64,000 bases of DNA from Frondihabitans sp. 762G35 (GCF_002074055.1 NZ_CP014619.1:2356001-2420000); one strand, 5' to 3'. Positions 52,301 through 59,928 are shown, numbered from the stretch's first letter. The notes: generated by a model not told the origin, from the letters alone. Numbers and translations are program-made.

Positions 52301-54103
52301 GCCCGTTCCCGCGACCAGGTCGTTGTAGCCGACGTTGTCGTAGACCGCGGTGCCGGAGGCCTCGTTGAGGCGCCAGAGCGACGAGGCGCCCTGCGCCTGG
52401 ACCGTCTTGGTGTAGTTCGACGGCTGCGCGCTGGTGACCGTCGCGAAGGCGGAGTCGCCCTTGACGGTGTTCCCGAAGGAGTCCGTCGCGCTGATCCGGT
52501 AGCTGTACTGGACGCCCGGCGTGAGGCCGGTGTCGACGAAACCGAGGTTCGGCCGCTGCCAGAAGTTCGACGTCGCGGTGGTCGTGTAGACGGGGGTGGC
52601 CCCGCCGTTGCGGTAGACCTTGTAGGTCAGGAGCGCGTTGTCGCGGTCCCAGTTCGCGGCCCAGCTCAGGCGCACGGTCCCGGAGGAGAGCGACACGGCC
52701 GACGGCACGAACGACGAGCCGGTGACCATCGGGCCCTGCTTGTTCGTCGACAGCGACGAGACCGCGAAGCGGGTCAGGCCCTGCTGCGCCGAGCCGTTGA
52801 CGGTGGTGAACTCGCCGCCGTAGACGACGTACTGCGAGTTCGACGACGCCGCGACGCTCCAGGGGCCCTGCGACTGGCCGGTGAAAGTGCCCGTGTTGAA
52901 GTCCGGGTACCAGTTCAGGAGCGACGGGGTCGGGTTGCCGGCGTAGTCGTAGTAGCCGCCGTACGGGTTCGTCGTCGCGGTGCCGGTGGCCGCCTTGCTG
53001 AAGGCCAGCGCGCGGTGGAAGGTCCAGGTGGGCTCGGTCTGCGGGAAGCCGCCGACGTTGCCGCAGTAGTGCGGGTGGCCCGCGATGTACTCGGCGTTCG
53101 CCGTGGTGGCGACGGAGTACGTGTCACCGTGGCAGTCCTCGACCCAGGTCAGGGTCCCGGTCGCCCAGTCGGCACGGAACGAGCCCTCGAGGTTGCCGCC
53201 GGCTCCGAAGACGTAGCCCGAGCCGTAGAGGCCGTCGGCGTCCGAGGAGAGGCTCGTGATGCCGGCCTGCGTTCCGCCGTTGCGGATGAGGGTGTTGACG
53301 TTCCAGGGCAGGATCGCGGCCGAGGTCGGGTCGACCGCTGCCAGGCCGTAGCCGGGGTTGCTCGAGCCGTTGAGCGTCGTGAAGCTGCCGCCGACGACGA
53401 CCTTCGACGAGTCGGGCGCCAGCGCGAGCGACGAGACGTCGCCGCCCTGGGCGTTGGGGTTCCAGGGCTGCAGCGCGCCGTTCGTCGCGGACAGCGCGGC
53501 GACCTTGTTGCGCACGCTGCTGCCGACGGAGCTGAAGGCGCCGCCCACGTAGACGGTCGACGCCGTCGCGACTACGGCGTTGACGGTCGCGTTCGGAGTC
53601 GGGGCGAAGGTCTTGATCAGGGCGCCGGTCGAGGGGTTGAGCGCGGCGACCCGGTAGGAGTTGGTGCCGTTGACGCTCGTGAAGGCGCCGCCCACGTAGA
53701 GCACGCTGCCGTCGGGCGAGGTCGTGATCGACTTGACCTGCGCGTTGAGGACCGGGTTGAACGTCGTGATGAGCGCGCCGGTCGTGAGGTTGTAGGCGAG
53801 CAGGTAGGCCTGGCTCGTCGTGTTCGTCCCGGCGGCGGAACCGGCGGGGCGGACCGTCGTCCAGTTACCACCCGCGTAGACGACGTTGCCGACGATCTTC
53901 TGCGACCAGACGACGCCGTTGATCTGCGGCGTGGGGAGGGCATCCGCCGTGACCGTGGTCGGCGTCGCCGGCGACGCCGGGTCGACGGGCGCGGAATCCG
54001 CCGAAGCGGGCTGAGCGATCAGAAGACTGCTCAGGACGATTGCTGCGGCGGAAACGGCTGCGATGCTCGGAAGGCGCAGGCGATTCGGCACGGATTTCCC
54101 CAT
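49379..54103 (-). CDS. Giant secreted protein: propeller, FN3, two LamG and four PKD domains
   Basis: 1574 residues from ATG 54103 (GAGG six bases upstream; an ATG at 54115 adds four residues). Signal peptide ~1-35, cleaved near AQPASA. Then a beta-propeller of GGAFTSVNG-type repeats (~45-445), an FN3 domain (~455-555), two LamG/concanavalin domains (~575-780, 795-1010), four ~84-residue PKD repeats with WDFGDG or WTFGDG (~1020-1345), and a C-terminal jelly-roll-like domain (~1360-1574) related to the N-terminal domain of the beta-helix protein at 56494. No sortase motif. The layout suggests a glycan-binding, self-associating matrix or surface protein. It heads an operon with a glycosyltransferase and the flippase. 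No catalytic residues are recognised. Confidence 0.9.
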   Translation of the reverse strand: MGKSVPNRLRLPSIAAVSAAAIVLSSLLIAQPASADSAPVDPASPATPTTVTADALPTPQINGVVWSQKIVGNVVYAGGNWTTVRPAGSAAGTNTTSQAYLLAYNLTTGALITTFNPVLNAQVKSITTSPDGSVLYVGGAFTSVNGTNSYRVAALNPSTGALIKTFAPTPNATVNAVVATASTVYVGGAFSSVGSSVRNKVAALSATNGALQPWNPNAQGGDVSSLALAPDSSKVVVGGSFTTLNGSSNPGYGLAAVDPTSAAILPWNVNTLIRNGGTQAGITSLSSDADGLYGSGYVFGAGGNLEGSFRADWATGTLTWVEDCHGDTYSVATTANAEYIAGHPHYCGNVGGFPQTEPTWTFHRALAFSKAATGTATTNPYGGYYDYAGNPTPSLLNWYPDFNTGTFTGQSQGPWSVAASSNSQYVVYGGEFTTVNGSAQQGLTRFAVSSLSTNKQGPMVTGSSFVPSAVSLSSGTVRLSWAANWDRDNALLTYKVYRNGGATPVYTTTATSNFWQRPNLGFVDTGLTPGVQYSYRISATDSFGNTVKGDSAFATVTSAQPSNYTKTVQAQGASSLWRLNEASGTAVYDNVGYNDLVAGTGVSRGTAGSATDGSTGSTFSGDASGLAATQTAVQGPQTFSVEAWFKTTTTAGGKIVGFGDTKTGTSSNYDRHIYMDPSGKVNFGVYDGNTEIITSPKALNDGTWHQVIGTLSSAGQTFFVDGKLVGSRSNSSAQNYQGYWRVGGDSSWNGANFFAGAIDDVSVYPTALSRNQVDAQWIAAGNTTTLATAPADAYGNRVFTDNPSLYWRLDDAAGSATAKDASNTQSDGLYVGGVTQQAPGALAGTSNHAATLDGSSGQVVSSQSYNDPETYALESWFKTTTTTGGKIIGFGNNQTGQSSAYDRHVYMQDNGQLVFGTYTGQTNTVTTPASYNDGTWHYVVATQGSDGLKLYVDGALIGTNPTTQAQAYQGYWKVGGDTTWGSSSAYFPGTIDEVAVYDHTLDASTVAQHFALGAGGTPANAAPTSTFTATPTNLAVAFDGSASSDSDGTVASYAWDFGDGTTDTGVKPSHTYAAAGTYTVKLTVTDNQGATGSSTQQVTVTVPANQPPVASYTSVVTNLGAAFDATASSDPDGTVASYAWDFGDGATGTGVKPSHTYAAAGTYTVKLTVTDNQGATGASSAQVAVAPPANVPPTAAFTPTATNLALAVDATASSDPDGTVASYAWTFGDGATATGATASHTYAAAGTYTVKLTVTDNQGATGTASQTVTVAPAPNQPPVASFTTAASNLAITADGTGSTDADGTVASYAWTFGDGATATGATTSHTYTAAGTYTVTLTVTDNGGATNKATQTVTVTAPAGTPFALDAFSRTVTGGWGTANAGGAWTRVGSASNLSVSNGSGALSLPTGGTQIAAYLNGVSQANTDLSFTFAASKAPTGGGTYVSAVARTVGTNTEYRAQARLQSNGAVGLSLLSYQASGTATTLVAEKNIAGLSATAGSSFTIRVQATGTSPTTVRAKIWATGTTEPTAWAETATDSYAALQNPGGVGVVGYLSGSATNLPQVVSVSQLSAFKP
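50040..51030 (-). repeat. Four near-identical PKD-encoding DNA repeats
   Basis: Four ~245-base segments share long identical runs (for example around GTGTAGGTGCCGGCCGCGG). Similar DNA repeats could recombine and change the number of PKD domains; the two LamG-coding segments (about 51090-51760 and 51780-52400) show weaker DNA similarity. Confidence 0.7.
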
Positions 54104-54212
54104 GGGGTGCCTCATTCGGGTCGGGTAAGCCGTGATTTCGGGTCACGTCTGTGAAACACGTGAATTTCGGGTTCACGAACGCACGACAATTCGGGTATCG
54201 GGCGTTATGCCG

Positions 54213-54218
54213 ACTATA
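54213..54218 (-). promoter_or_regulatory. -10-like element of the giant-protein operon
   Basis: TATAGT read on the minus strand, about 110 bases upstream of the ATG at 54103, in the only A+T-rich patch of the gap. No convincing -35. Confidence 0.35.
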
Positions 54219-54243
54219 ACTGTCCCCCGGTCGGGTGCCATAC

Positions 54244-54256
54244 CCCCCTAATGGGG
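54244..54256. promoter_or_regulatory. Matrix-type dyad 2 (C-rich/G-rich) upstream of the giant-protein operon
   Basis: CCCC-CTAAT-GGGG, 141-153 bases upstream of the ATG at 54103 and ~35 bases before the TATAGT. It is related to the sites at 42126, 56397 and 59787. Confidence 0.65.
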
Positions 54257-54259
54257 CAC

Positions 54260-54281
54260 GTTCACCCCCCGTTCACCCGCG
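54260..54281. promoter_or_regulatory. PHO-box-like direct repeat
   Basis: GTTCACCCCCC followed directly by GTTCACCCGCG: two 11-base units that both begin with the PhoP core GTTCACC. It lies next to the C-rich/G-rich dyad, before the giant-protein operon. The same bases form part of a CCCCCC/GGGGGG hairpin (54265-54291) after the 54294 gene stop, so it may instead be a terminator. Confidence 0.45.
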
Positions 54282-54293
54282 CGACGGGGGGAG

Positions 54294-55007
54294 TCAGCGC
54301 GGAGCGGCCCCGCGGAACGCGGTGACCGGCGTCCCCGCCCGGTAGTCGACGGTGATCGTGACGTCGCTCCGGGCCGACTCGGCCAGCGTGAAGGTGAACG
54401 TCGCCGTCGCCGTCTTCCCGGCCGCGACCGACGCGGGGAACGCCTTGCGGACGCTGACGAGCTCGTTCGCAGGAGTCGCCTCGGGCCCCGAGGTCACGTT
54501 GACGACGACCGTGTCGAGCGCGAGCGCGGACGCCCCCTCGTTGCGGAGCTCCACCTGGAACCGGATGGCCGGCCCGGACACCTCGCCGATGCCGGAGGCC
54601 TTGCCCTGGACCGCGGCCAGCCCCGCGACCCGGACGACGATGCCCTTGGTCGGCGAAGCCGTCTGGCCGATCGGCGCGGGGGACGCCACGGTCCCGGGGC
54701 CCGCGGTCGGCAGCGGCGCAGCCGAAGCGGAGGGCGAGGATCCGGGTGCACCGGAGGCCCCGGGGCCGGCCGAGGCGGACGACCCGGGCTGGCCCTGGGA
54801 CGACGCCCCGGCCGAGGACGACGGCGAGGTCGCGGGAGCCGGGGCTCCTGCGCCGCGGACGACGAGGACCACGACGAACGCGACGATCAGCGCGAGGACG
54901 ATCCCCGTGACGACGAGGGCGACGAGTCGGCCCCGCCGGGGGTCGAGGGCGGGAGTGACGGCTTCGGGGCGCCCGTCGGCGCGGTCGTCGGGGTCGAGGT
55001 CGGCCAT
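54294..55007 (-). CDS. Membrane-anchored accessory protein with Ser/Pro-rich linker
   Basis: 237 residues from ATG 55007. A cytoplasmic N-terminus (MADLDPDDRADGRPEAVT) and one membrane segment (LVALVVTGIVLALIVAFVVVLVV, ~32-54) lead to a low-complexity Ser/Gly/Pro linker (~60-115) and an extracytoplasmic domain (~120-237) with Ig-like strands (FQVELRNEGASALALDTVVVNV, DVTITVDYR). It overlaps the ligase gene by 121 bases in another frame. Probably a surface accessory factor of polysaccharide export. Confidence 0.72.
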   Translation of the reverse strand: MADLDPDDRADGRPEAVTPALDPRRGRLVALVVTGIVLALIVAFVVVLVVRGAGAPAPATSPSSSAGASSQGQPGSSASAGPGASGAPGSSPSASAAPLPTAGPGTVASPAPIGQTASPTKGIVVRVAGLAAVQGKASGIGEVSGPAIRFQVELRNEGASALALDTVVVNVTSGPEATPANELVSVRKAFPASVAAGKTATATFTFTLAESARSDVTITVDYRAGTPVTAFRGAAPR

Positions 55008-56329
55008 GACGGCTCCTTGGGGGCGAGGGGGCGGGCATCGCGCGGGGAGCCGCGGCGAGCGGTCACGAGCGGGATCGCGACGAGTCCGAGCGCGACGGCC
55101 ATCGCCCGGTAGCTGGTGAGGAACGGGCCGAAGACGAGGAACCAGATGCTCAGGGCGACGAGGAACGCGCCGACAGCGCTGGTGGAGCGGTGCGCCACCT
55201 GGTGGACGAGGCCCCAGACGAGCAGCACCGCGACGACGACCGACAGCACGAGGCCCGCGATCCCGAAGGCCGCCCACAGGTCGCCGAAGACCGAGTGCAG
55301 CTCGACCTGCGAGCCGAAGAGGTAGCGCTCGACGTAGCCGTTGTTCGGGGCGTAGCCGATGTCGGCCATTCCGCTCTTCGCCTCGAGGATCTGGTTCGGC
55401 GTCAGGCCGACCCCGGCCCCGAACCCGGCGGGATGGTGCGACATCAGCGCGAGCGTGGCCGCGAGCTCCGGCCGTCCGCCGAGGATCAGGGAGCCGGACG
55501 TCTCGATCTGCGCGATCGACCTCGCCTGCGTGGCGGCACCGAGGAACCCGCCGAGGATGAGCGCCTGACCGACGTTGTAGACGACGACGGCGAGCACCGC
55601 GATGCCGATGAGGAGCCGGACGACGGAGCCGCGCGGGCTCCGGCGCCGGAGCGGGACCTGGACGGCGACGATCACGAGCGCGAAGAAGAGCTCGCCGAAG
55701 AGCGAGCGCGAGTCGTGGCCCGCCGAGTAGGCGGCGAGCGCGAGGAGCACCGCGATCTCGACCCACCAGCGCCGCAGCCGCTGGGCGAGAGCCAGGGCCA
55801 GCACCGTGAGGGGGAGGGCGAAGGAGAATTTCCACGGGTTGGACGAGAACTGCGCGTCGAGCGGGTAGATGCCGACGACGAGACCGATGCCGAAGGCGAT
55901 GCCGATCGACGAGGGTCGCAGGATGCCCCGGGCCCAGAGCACCACGCCGATGGCCGTGACGAAGGAGACGAAGACGGCGATCGACGAGATGACGTCCCCG
56001 CTCGCGGCCGGGTTCGTCGACCGGTGCGCGAGGAGGAGGACGACGCCCGAGGCGAGGGTCGCGAGACCGAGCGCCACGAGGATCCTGCCGCCTCGGAAGC
56101 GGAGGAAGGCCGGAGCCCAGAGGGGCAGCAGCACGACGGCCACGAGCTCGCCCACGGTGACACCCTGCGGCAGCGGGATCCGCACGCCGATGGAGGCGAC
56201 CGCGACGACGGCGAGGACCTTGACCCAGGTGCGCGTCTCACCCGTCGGCTCGTCGCCCGAGACGGCGGCGGCGAGCAGCCCGCGACGCCGCGGGGGCACC
56301 CCGGTCACGGCTCTCTCGGCGACGGTCAT
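54887..56329 (-). CDS. O-antigen ligase/polymerase-like membrane protein
   Basis: 480 residues from ATG 56329 (frame open further, but that is promoter). Ten to twelve membrane segments; a large outside loop before the last segments (~300-390) contains HHPAGFGAGVGLTPNQIL and YAPNNGYVERYLFGSQVELHSVFGDLWAAFG, as in WaaL/O-antigen polymerase-type proteins. It would polymerise or attach the glycan outside. The last ~40 residues are a Ser/Pro/Thr tail that coincides with the next gene's start in another frame and may be an elongation artefact. Confidence 0.8.
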   Translation of the reverse strand: MTVAERAVTGVPPRRRGLLAAAVSGDEPTGETRTWVKVLAVVAVASIGVRIPLPQGVTVGELVAVVLLPLWAPAFLRFRGGRILVALGLATLASGVVLLLAHRSTNPAASGDVISSIAVFVSFVTAIGVVLWARGILRPSSIGIAFGIGLVVGIYPLDAQFSSNPWKFSFALPLTVLALALAQRLRRWWVEIAVLLALAAYSAGHDSRSLFGELFFALVIVAVQVPLRRRSPRGSVVRLLIGIAVLAVVVYNVGQALILGGFLGAATQARSIAQIETSGSLILGGRPELAATLALMSHHPAGFGAGVGLTPNQILEAKSGMADIGYAPNNGYVERYLFGSQVELHSVFGDLWAAFGIAGLVLSVVVAVLLVWGLVHQVAHRSTSAVGAFLVALSIWFLVFGPFLTSYRAMAVALGLVAIPLVTARRGSPRDARPLAPKEPSWPTSTPTTAPTGAPKPSLPPSTPGGADSSPSSSRGSSSR

Positions 56330-56396
56330 GGCGTCAACACTAAGGGTCGGAGGCGGAGAGGCCAGCCCGCGAGCGGGCGCCCCCCGAACGTGGGAG

Positions 56397-56408
56397 CCCC
56401 GAGTGGGG
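56397..56408. promoter_or_regulatory. Matrix-type dyad 3 (C-rich/G-rich) in the divergent promoter region
   Basis: CCCC-GAGT-GGGG between the divergent ligase (56329) and beta-helix (56494) starts, 86 bases before the latter. TAGAAT at 56456-56461 is a plausible -10 for the beta-helix gene. Confidence 0.6.
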
Positions 56409-56493
56409 ACTGCCGCTGACGCCGACCGCGCTGGAAAATTGCTGATGAACCCGCTTAGAATGCCTCCACTCGCAACAGGAACGAGTTCTCTCG

Positions 56494-58929
56494 ATGCGCT
56501 CCACCACCGCACAGCACCGCTCCTCGCGCCGGTTCGCCGCGCTGATCCCCGCGAGTGGCCTGGTGCTCGGACTGGTGCTCGCCGCCGTCGTCCCGGCGCA
56601 GATCGCGCACGCCACGCCCTCGGTCGTCGCCTCCGACCAGTTCGGGCGCACGGTGTCGGGCAGCTGGGGCAGCGCCGAGCGCGGGGGCGCCTACTCGGTG
56701 ATCAAGGACGCCTCGACGAAGCTTCAGGCCTCCAGCAACGTGGGCCGGATCATCAACCTCGGTCGGGCGCGCGCCGTGACGGCGACCCTCCGTCAGGTCC
56801 AGGCCCTCAACGTGGACGTCCAGGGCGTGCTCGGTCTCCCGGGCCGGGCGCCGCTCGTCTACCAGGGCTGGGAGATCCGCCGGCAGGCGAACGGCACGGC
56901 CTACCGCGGCCGCCTCGACGTGCTCAAGGGCGGCCAGGTCAACCTCACCGTCTCCCGCCTCGATCCCGGCAACGTCGAGCTGTCCATGGCCCGCGTCAAG
57001 CTCCCGTTCACGGCCACGACCGACACCCGCATCGCGGCCGAGTTCCAGGTCACCGGCACCAGCCCCGTCACGGTGACGGCGCGCGCGTGGCTCGTCGGCA
57101 CGCCCCAGCCCGACTGGATGATCACGACCAAGGACTCGACGACCCGCCGGATCAACCACATCGGCAACGTCGGCATCTGGCAGTACGCGAGCGCCTCCAA
57201 CCCCGGGCCCATCTCGACGACCAACGACTCCCTCGTCGTCACGCGCGACCCAGACGTCACCGTCACGTCGACCCCGACCGCTCCCCCGGTGACCCCGGCA
57301 CCCTCGACGGCTCCCGCCCGCGGCTCCGTCGCGGTCGGAGCGGCCTCCTACCCCGTCCCCGACGGCTCCCTCTTCGTCTCCCCCTCGGGCGACGACCAGG
57401 CGGCAGGATCCGAGGGCGCCCCGCTCCGCACCCTCGCGGCGGCCATCTCCCGCGTCGTCTCCGGCCAGACCATCGTGCTCCGCCAGGGCGTCTACAACGA
57501 GCAGGTCAGCGTCCCCGAGTCCAAGCAGAACGTCACGATCGAGAACTACCCGAAGGAGGCCGTCTGGCTCGACGGCTCCGTGCCGATCACGAACTGGCAG
57601 CAGACCGGCTCCACCTGGACGACCCCGTGGAGCACGTTCTTCCCGAACACCCTCGACGGCGTGGCCGACAACCCCTACTTCGTGAACACCGGCTCCTACC
57701 CTCTCGCCGCCCGCGCCGACATGGTCTTCGTCGACGGAGCGCAGCTGAAGCAGGTCGCCTCGGCCTCGGCCGTCACGGCGGGCACCTTCGCCGTCGACCA
57801 GAACGCCAGGACGATCACCATCGGGTCGGATCCTGCGGGCCACGAGGTGAGGGCGAGCAACCTCCAGCAGGCGATCTACGCGAAGTCGACCGGCACGACC
57901 CTCCAGGGCTTCGGCGTGCGGCGCTACGCGACGCCCTACAACGTCCGGGGAGCCCTCCGGCTCGGCGGCAAGGGCGAGACCGCGCGGAACATCGTCATCC
58001 AGGACAGCGCCACGACGGGCATGAACTTCGAGAACGACGACATCACCCTCGACCACCTCACCGTGCAGCGGAGCGGGATGCAGGGCCTCGGCGGCAACGC
58101 GGCCTACAACCTCGAGCTGACGAACTCGATCGTGAGCCAGGCGAACCTCGAGCACTTCAACGAGGCGCCCGTCTCCGGCGGCGTGAAGATCACCCGGTCC
58201 CGCGACATCACGATCCGGAACAACGACTTCACGAAGAACTACAGCTTCGGGCTCTGGCTCGACGAGTCCTGCTACGACGCGACGATCGTCCACAACAGCA
58301 TCACCGGCAACCAGGGACACGGCCTGGAGGTCGAGATCTCCGCCCACGCGCTGATCGCCGACAACGTCGCCACCGGGAACGGGAAGTCGGGCATCCGGCT
58401 GCTCGACACGAGCGACTCGCAGATCGTCAACAACGACATCGGCGGGAACGGCGTGTTCGGACTCCAGCTCTCGCAGGATCAGCGCCGCGAGGCCGATCTC
58501 ACCGTGCCCGGCCACGACCCGAGGCGCCCCAAGCCCGACGCCTCGTTCACCTGGCTGACGCAGAACAACCTCGTCGCCAACAACCGGTTCGGCTCGGGCG
58601 GCCAGTTCCAGATCTACGCGCTCGACAACTGGACGGGCATCCCGGTCGACGACTGGAAGCTCACCGTGACCGGCAACCTCTTCACCTCGTCGCAGGCGAC
58701 GCTGTTCGCCTGGGGCGGGTCCGACAAGGTCACGCTGACCCGGTTCAGCAGCCCCGGCGCCCTCGCCGCGGCCAAGGGATCGTCGTGGACGAACGCGCAG
58801 ACGTCGACGTCGCAGCCCGTCGAGGCGATGGCGGTCGACATGTCGTCGACCATCGCCCTGCCGCTGCCCGCCGACATCGCAGCGGCCGTGGGACAGCCCA
58901 CCGGCACGAAGCACATCGGGACGTTCTAG
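56494..58929 (+). CDS. Secreted right-handed parallel beta-helix protein
   Basis: 811 residues. Signal peptide ~1-41 (RSSRRFAALIPASG, cleaved near AHA). Residues ~45-255 form a jelly-roll-like domain (SDQFGRTVSGSWG, NVGIWQYASASN) related to the C-terminus of the giant protein; a Pro/Thr linker (~257-280) follows; then a DUF1565/PbH1 beta-helix (~290-760) with VSPSGDDQAAGSEGAPLRTL, IVLRQGVYNEQV and ladder repeats such as NNDFTKNYSFGLWLD, HNSITGNQGHGLEV. The fold is that of polysaccharide lyases and epimerases, but no catalytic residues can be named. Its place suggests it binds or trims the matrix polysaccharide. Confidence 0.87.
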   Translation: MRSTTAQHRSSRRFAALIPASGLVLGLVLAAVVPAQIAHATPSVVASDQFGRTVSGSWGSAERGGAYSVIKDASTKLQASSNVGRIINLGRARAVTATLRQVQALNVDVQGVLGLPGRAPLVYQGWEIRRQANGTAYRGRLDVLKGGQVNLTVSRLDPGNVELSMARVKLPFTATTDTRIAAEFQVTGTSPVTVTARAWLVGTPQPDWMITTKDSTTRRINHIGNVGIWQYASASNPGPISTTNDSLVVTRDPDVTVTSTPTAPPVTPAPSTAPARGSVAVGAASYPVPDGSLFVSPSGDDQAAGSEGAPLRTLAAAISRVVSGQTIVLRQGVYNEQVSVPESKQNVTIENYPKEAVWLDGSVPITNWQQTGSTWTTPWSTFFPNTLDGVADNPYFVNTGSYPLAARADMVFVDGAQLKQVASASAVTAGTFAVDQNARTITIGSDPAGHEVRASNLQQAIYAKSTGTTLQGFGVRRYATPYNVRGALRLGGKGETARNIVIQDSATTGMNFENDDITLDHLTVQRSGMQGLGGNAAYNLELTNSIVSQANLEHFNEAPVSGGVKITRSRDITIRNNDFTKNYSFGLWLDESCYDATIVHNSITGNQGHGLEVEISAHALIADNVATGNGKSGIRLLDTSDSQIVNNDIGGNGVFGLQLSQDQRREADLTVPGHDPRRPKPDASFTWLTQNNLVANNRFGSGGQFQIYALDNWTGIPVDDWKLTVTGNLFTSSQATLFAWGGSDKVTLTRFSSPGALAAAKGSSWTNAQTSTSQPVEAMAVDMSSTIALPLPADIAAAVGQPTGTKHIGTF

Positions 58930-58964
58930 CGGGGCTGCGCTCCGCGCTGGGGCGTCTCACCCGC

Positions 58965-59114
58965 GAGACTCCACGACACGCCGCTGCCGCGCGAAAGTGA
59001 GCGGCGAGTCGTGGAGTCTCGGCGGGGCCGGGCGGACGCGGGCACGCGTCTCCCCCGCGAGACTCCACGACACGCCGCTGCCCCGCGAAAGTGAGTGGCA
59101 AGTCGTGGAGTCTC
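58965..59114. repeat. Two tandem REP-like palindromic elements
   Basis: Each unit has perfect 13-bp arms, GAGACTCCACGAC and GTCGTGGAGTCTC: 58965-58977 with 59008-59020, and 59059-59071 with 59102-59114. The units are 94 bases apart and highly similar. A diverged relative is at 20960. The following 59115-59160 is a G+C-rich GGCCGGGCGGG tract. Located between convergent genes. Confidence 0.8.
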
Positions 59115-59163
59115 GGCGGGCCGGGCGGGGCGAACCGGGCCGGGGCGGGCCGGGCGGGACGCG

Positions 59164-59697
59164 TCAGCGGCCGGGCAGGAGCGCCGGGGTCGCTTCGATC
59201 GCGTCGGCCGTCCGGTCGAGCTCGCGCTCGGTGCGCTCGAGGAACGCCGTCATCGCGGCCGTGTCGAGATCGCCCGACGCGTCGAGCACCCGGGCCAGAG
59301 CGGCCGTGTACTGCTCGTAGATGACGGTGCAGGCGCGTGCGCCCTCGTCGCTGAGGTGCAGGAGGAGGCTCCTGCGGTCGTCGGGGTTCGGGCTGCGCTC
59401 GATGAGGCCGGCGCTCACGAGCCGGTCGGTCATGGCCGTCACGGCCCCGGTCGTGATGTCGAGGCTCTGCGCCAGGAGCTTCGGGGTCGTGTGCTCCCCC
59501 TGCTCGATGAGCATCACGGCGTTGAACTCCTGGCCGCTCAGACCGACGCTCGCGCTGAGGACGGCGCGCAGGCGACGGTGAGCCGTGTCGGCCCCGGCCA
59601 TGGCGCGGGCGATGTCGAGGACGACGGGGCTGTCCGACGAGAGGCGGGGCGGCGCGTCGAGCGCCGCGGCCGTCTGGGCGGGGGCTTCGAGTGGCAC
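59164..59697 (-). CDS. MarR-family transcriptional regulator
   Basis: 177 residues from GTG 59697. Winged-helix core: LSGQEFNAVMLIEQGEHTTPKLLAQSLDITTGAVTAMTDRLVSAGLIERSPNPDDRRSLLLHLSDEG (~53-118), with DNA-binding helices and the DRRS wing. It is divergent from the camelysin-like gene, with the dyad CCCCACTAGTGGGGG between them, so it may regulate that gene or itself; ligand unknown. Confidence 0.88.
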   Translation of the reverse strand: MPLEAPAQTAAALDAPPRLSSDSPVVLDIARAMAGADTAHRRLRAVLSASVGLSGQEFNAVMLIEQGEHTTPKLLAQSLDITTGAVTAMTDRLVSAGLIERSPNPDDRRSLLLHLSDEGARACTVIYEQYTAALARVLDASGDLDTAAMTAFLERTERELDRTADAIEATPALLPGR

Positions 59698-59786
59698 GGG
59701 GTTCTCATCTCGGGAGGTCGGGGGTGATGACGGCGTCGCCCGGGGGGCGTGACTCCATGTTCGCAGCCGACGGGTGTTCGGTTCCG

Positions 59787-59801
59787 CCCCACTAGTGGGG
59801 G
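59787..59801. promoter_or_regulatory. Matrix-type dyad 4 (C-rich/G-rich) upstream of the camelysin-like gene
   Basis: CCCC-ACTAGT-GGGG(G), 128 bases before ATG 59929 and 90 bases before the MarR start. ACTAGT is itself palindromic. Confidence 0.6.
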
Positions 59802-59928
59802 TTTCGGTCGATGCGCGAGTTTCCGCATCATTGAGTTGCTTGATCGACGAGTAATCAGTCTACCCCGACAAGCCACCCACAGAGCGGCTCATCGAGACCG
59901 ACCACCTCACGATCAAGGGATACTCCGA

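Noticed and set aside
50129-54154. 1341-codon plus-strand frame opposite the giant secreted protein
   Set aside because: Repetitive Arg/Val/Gly-rich translation mirrors the PKD and LamG repeats of the real gene on the minus strand.
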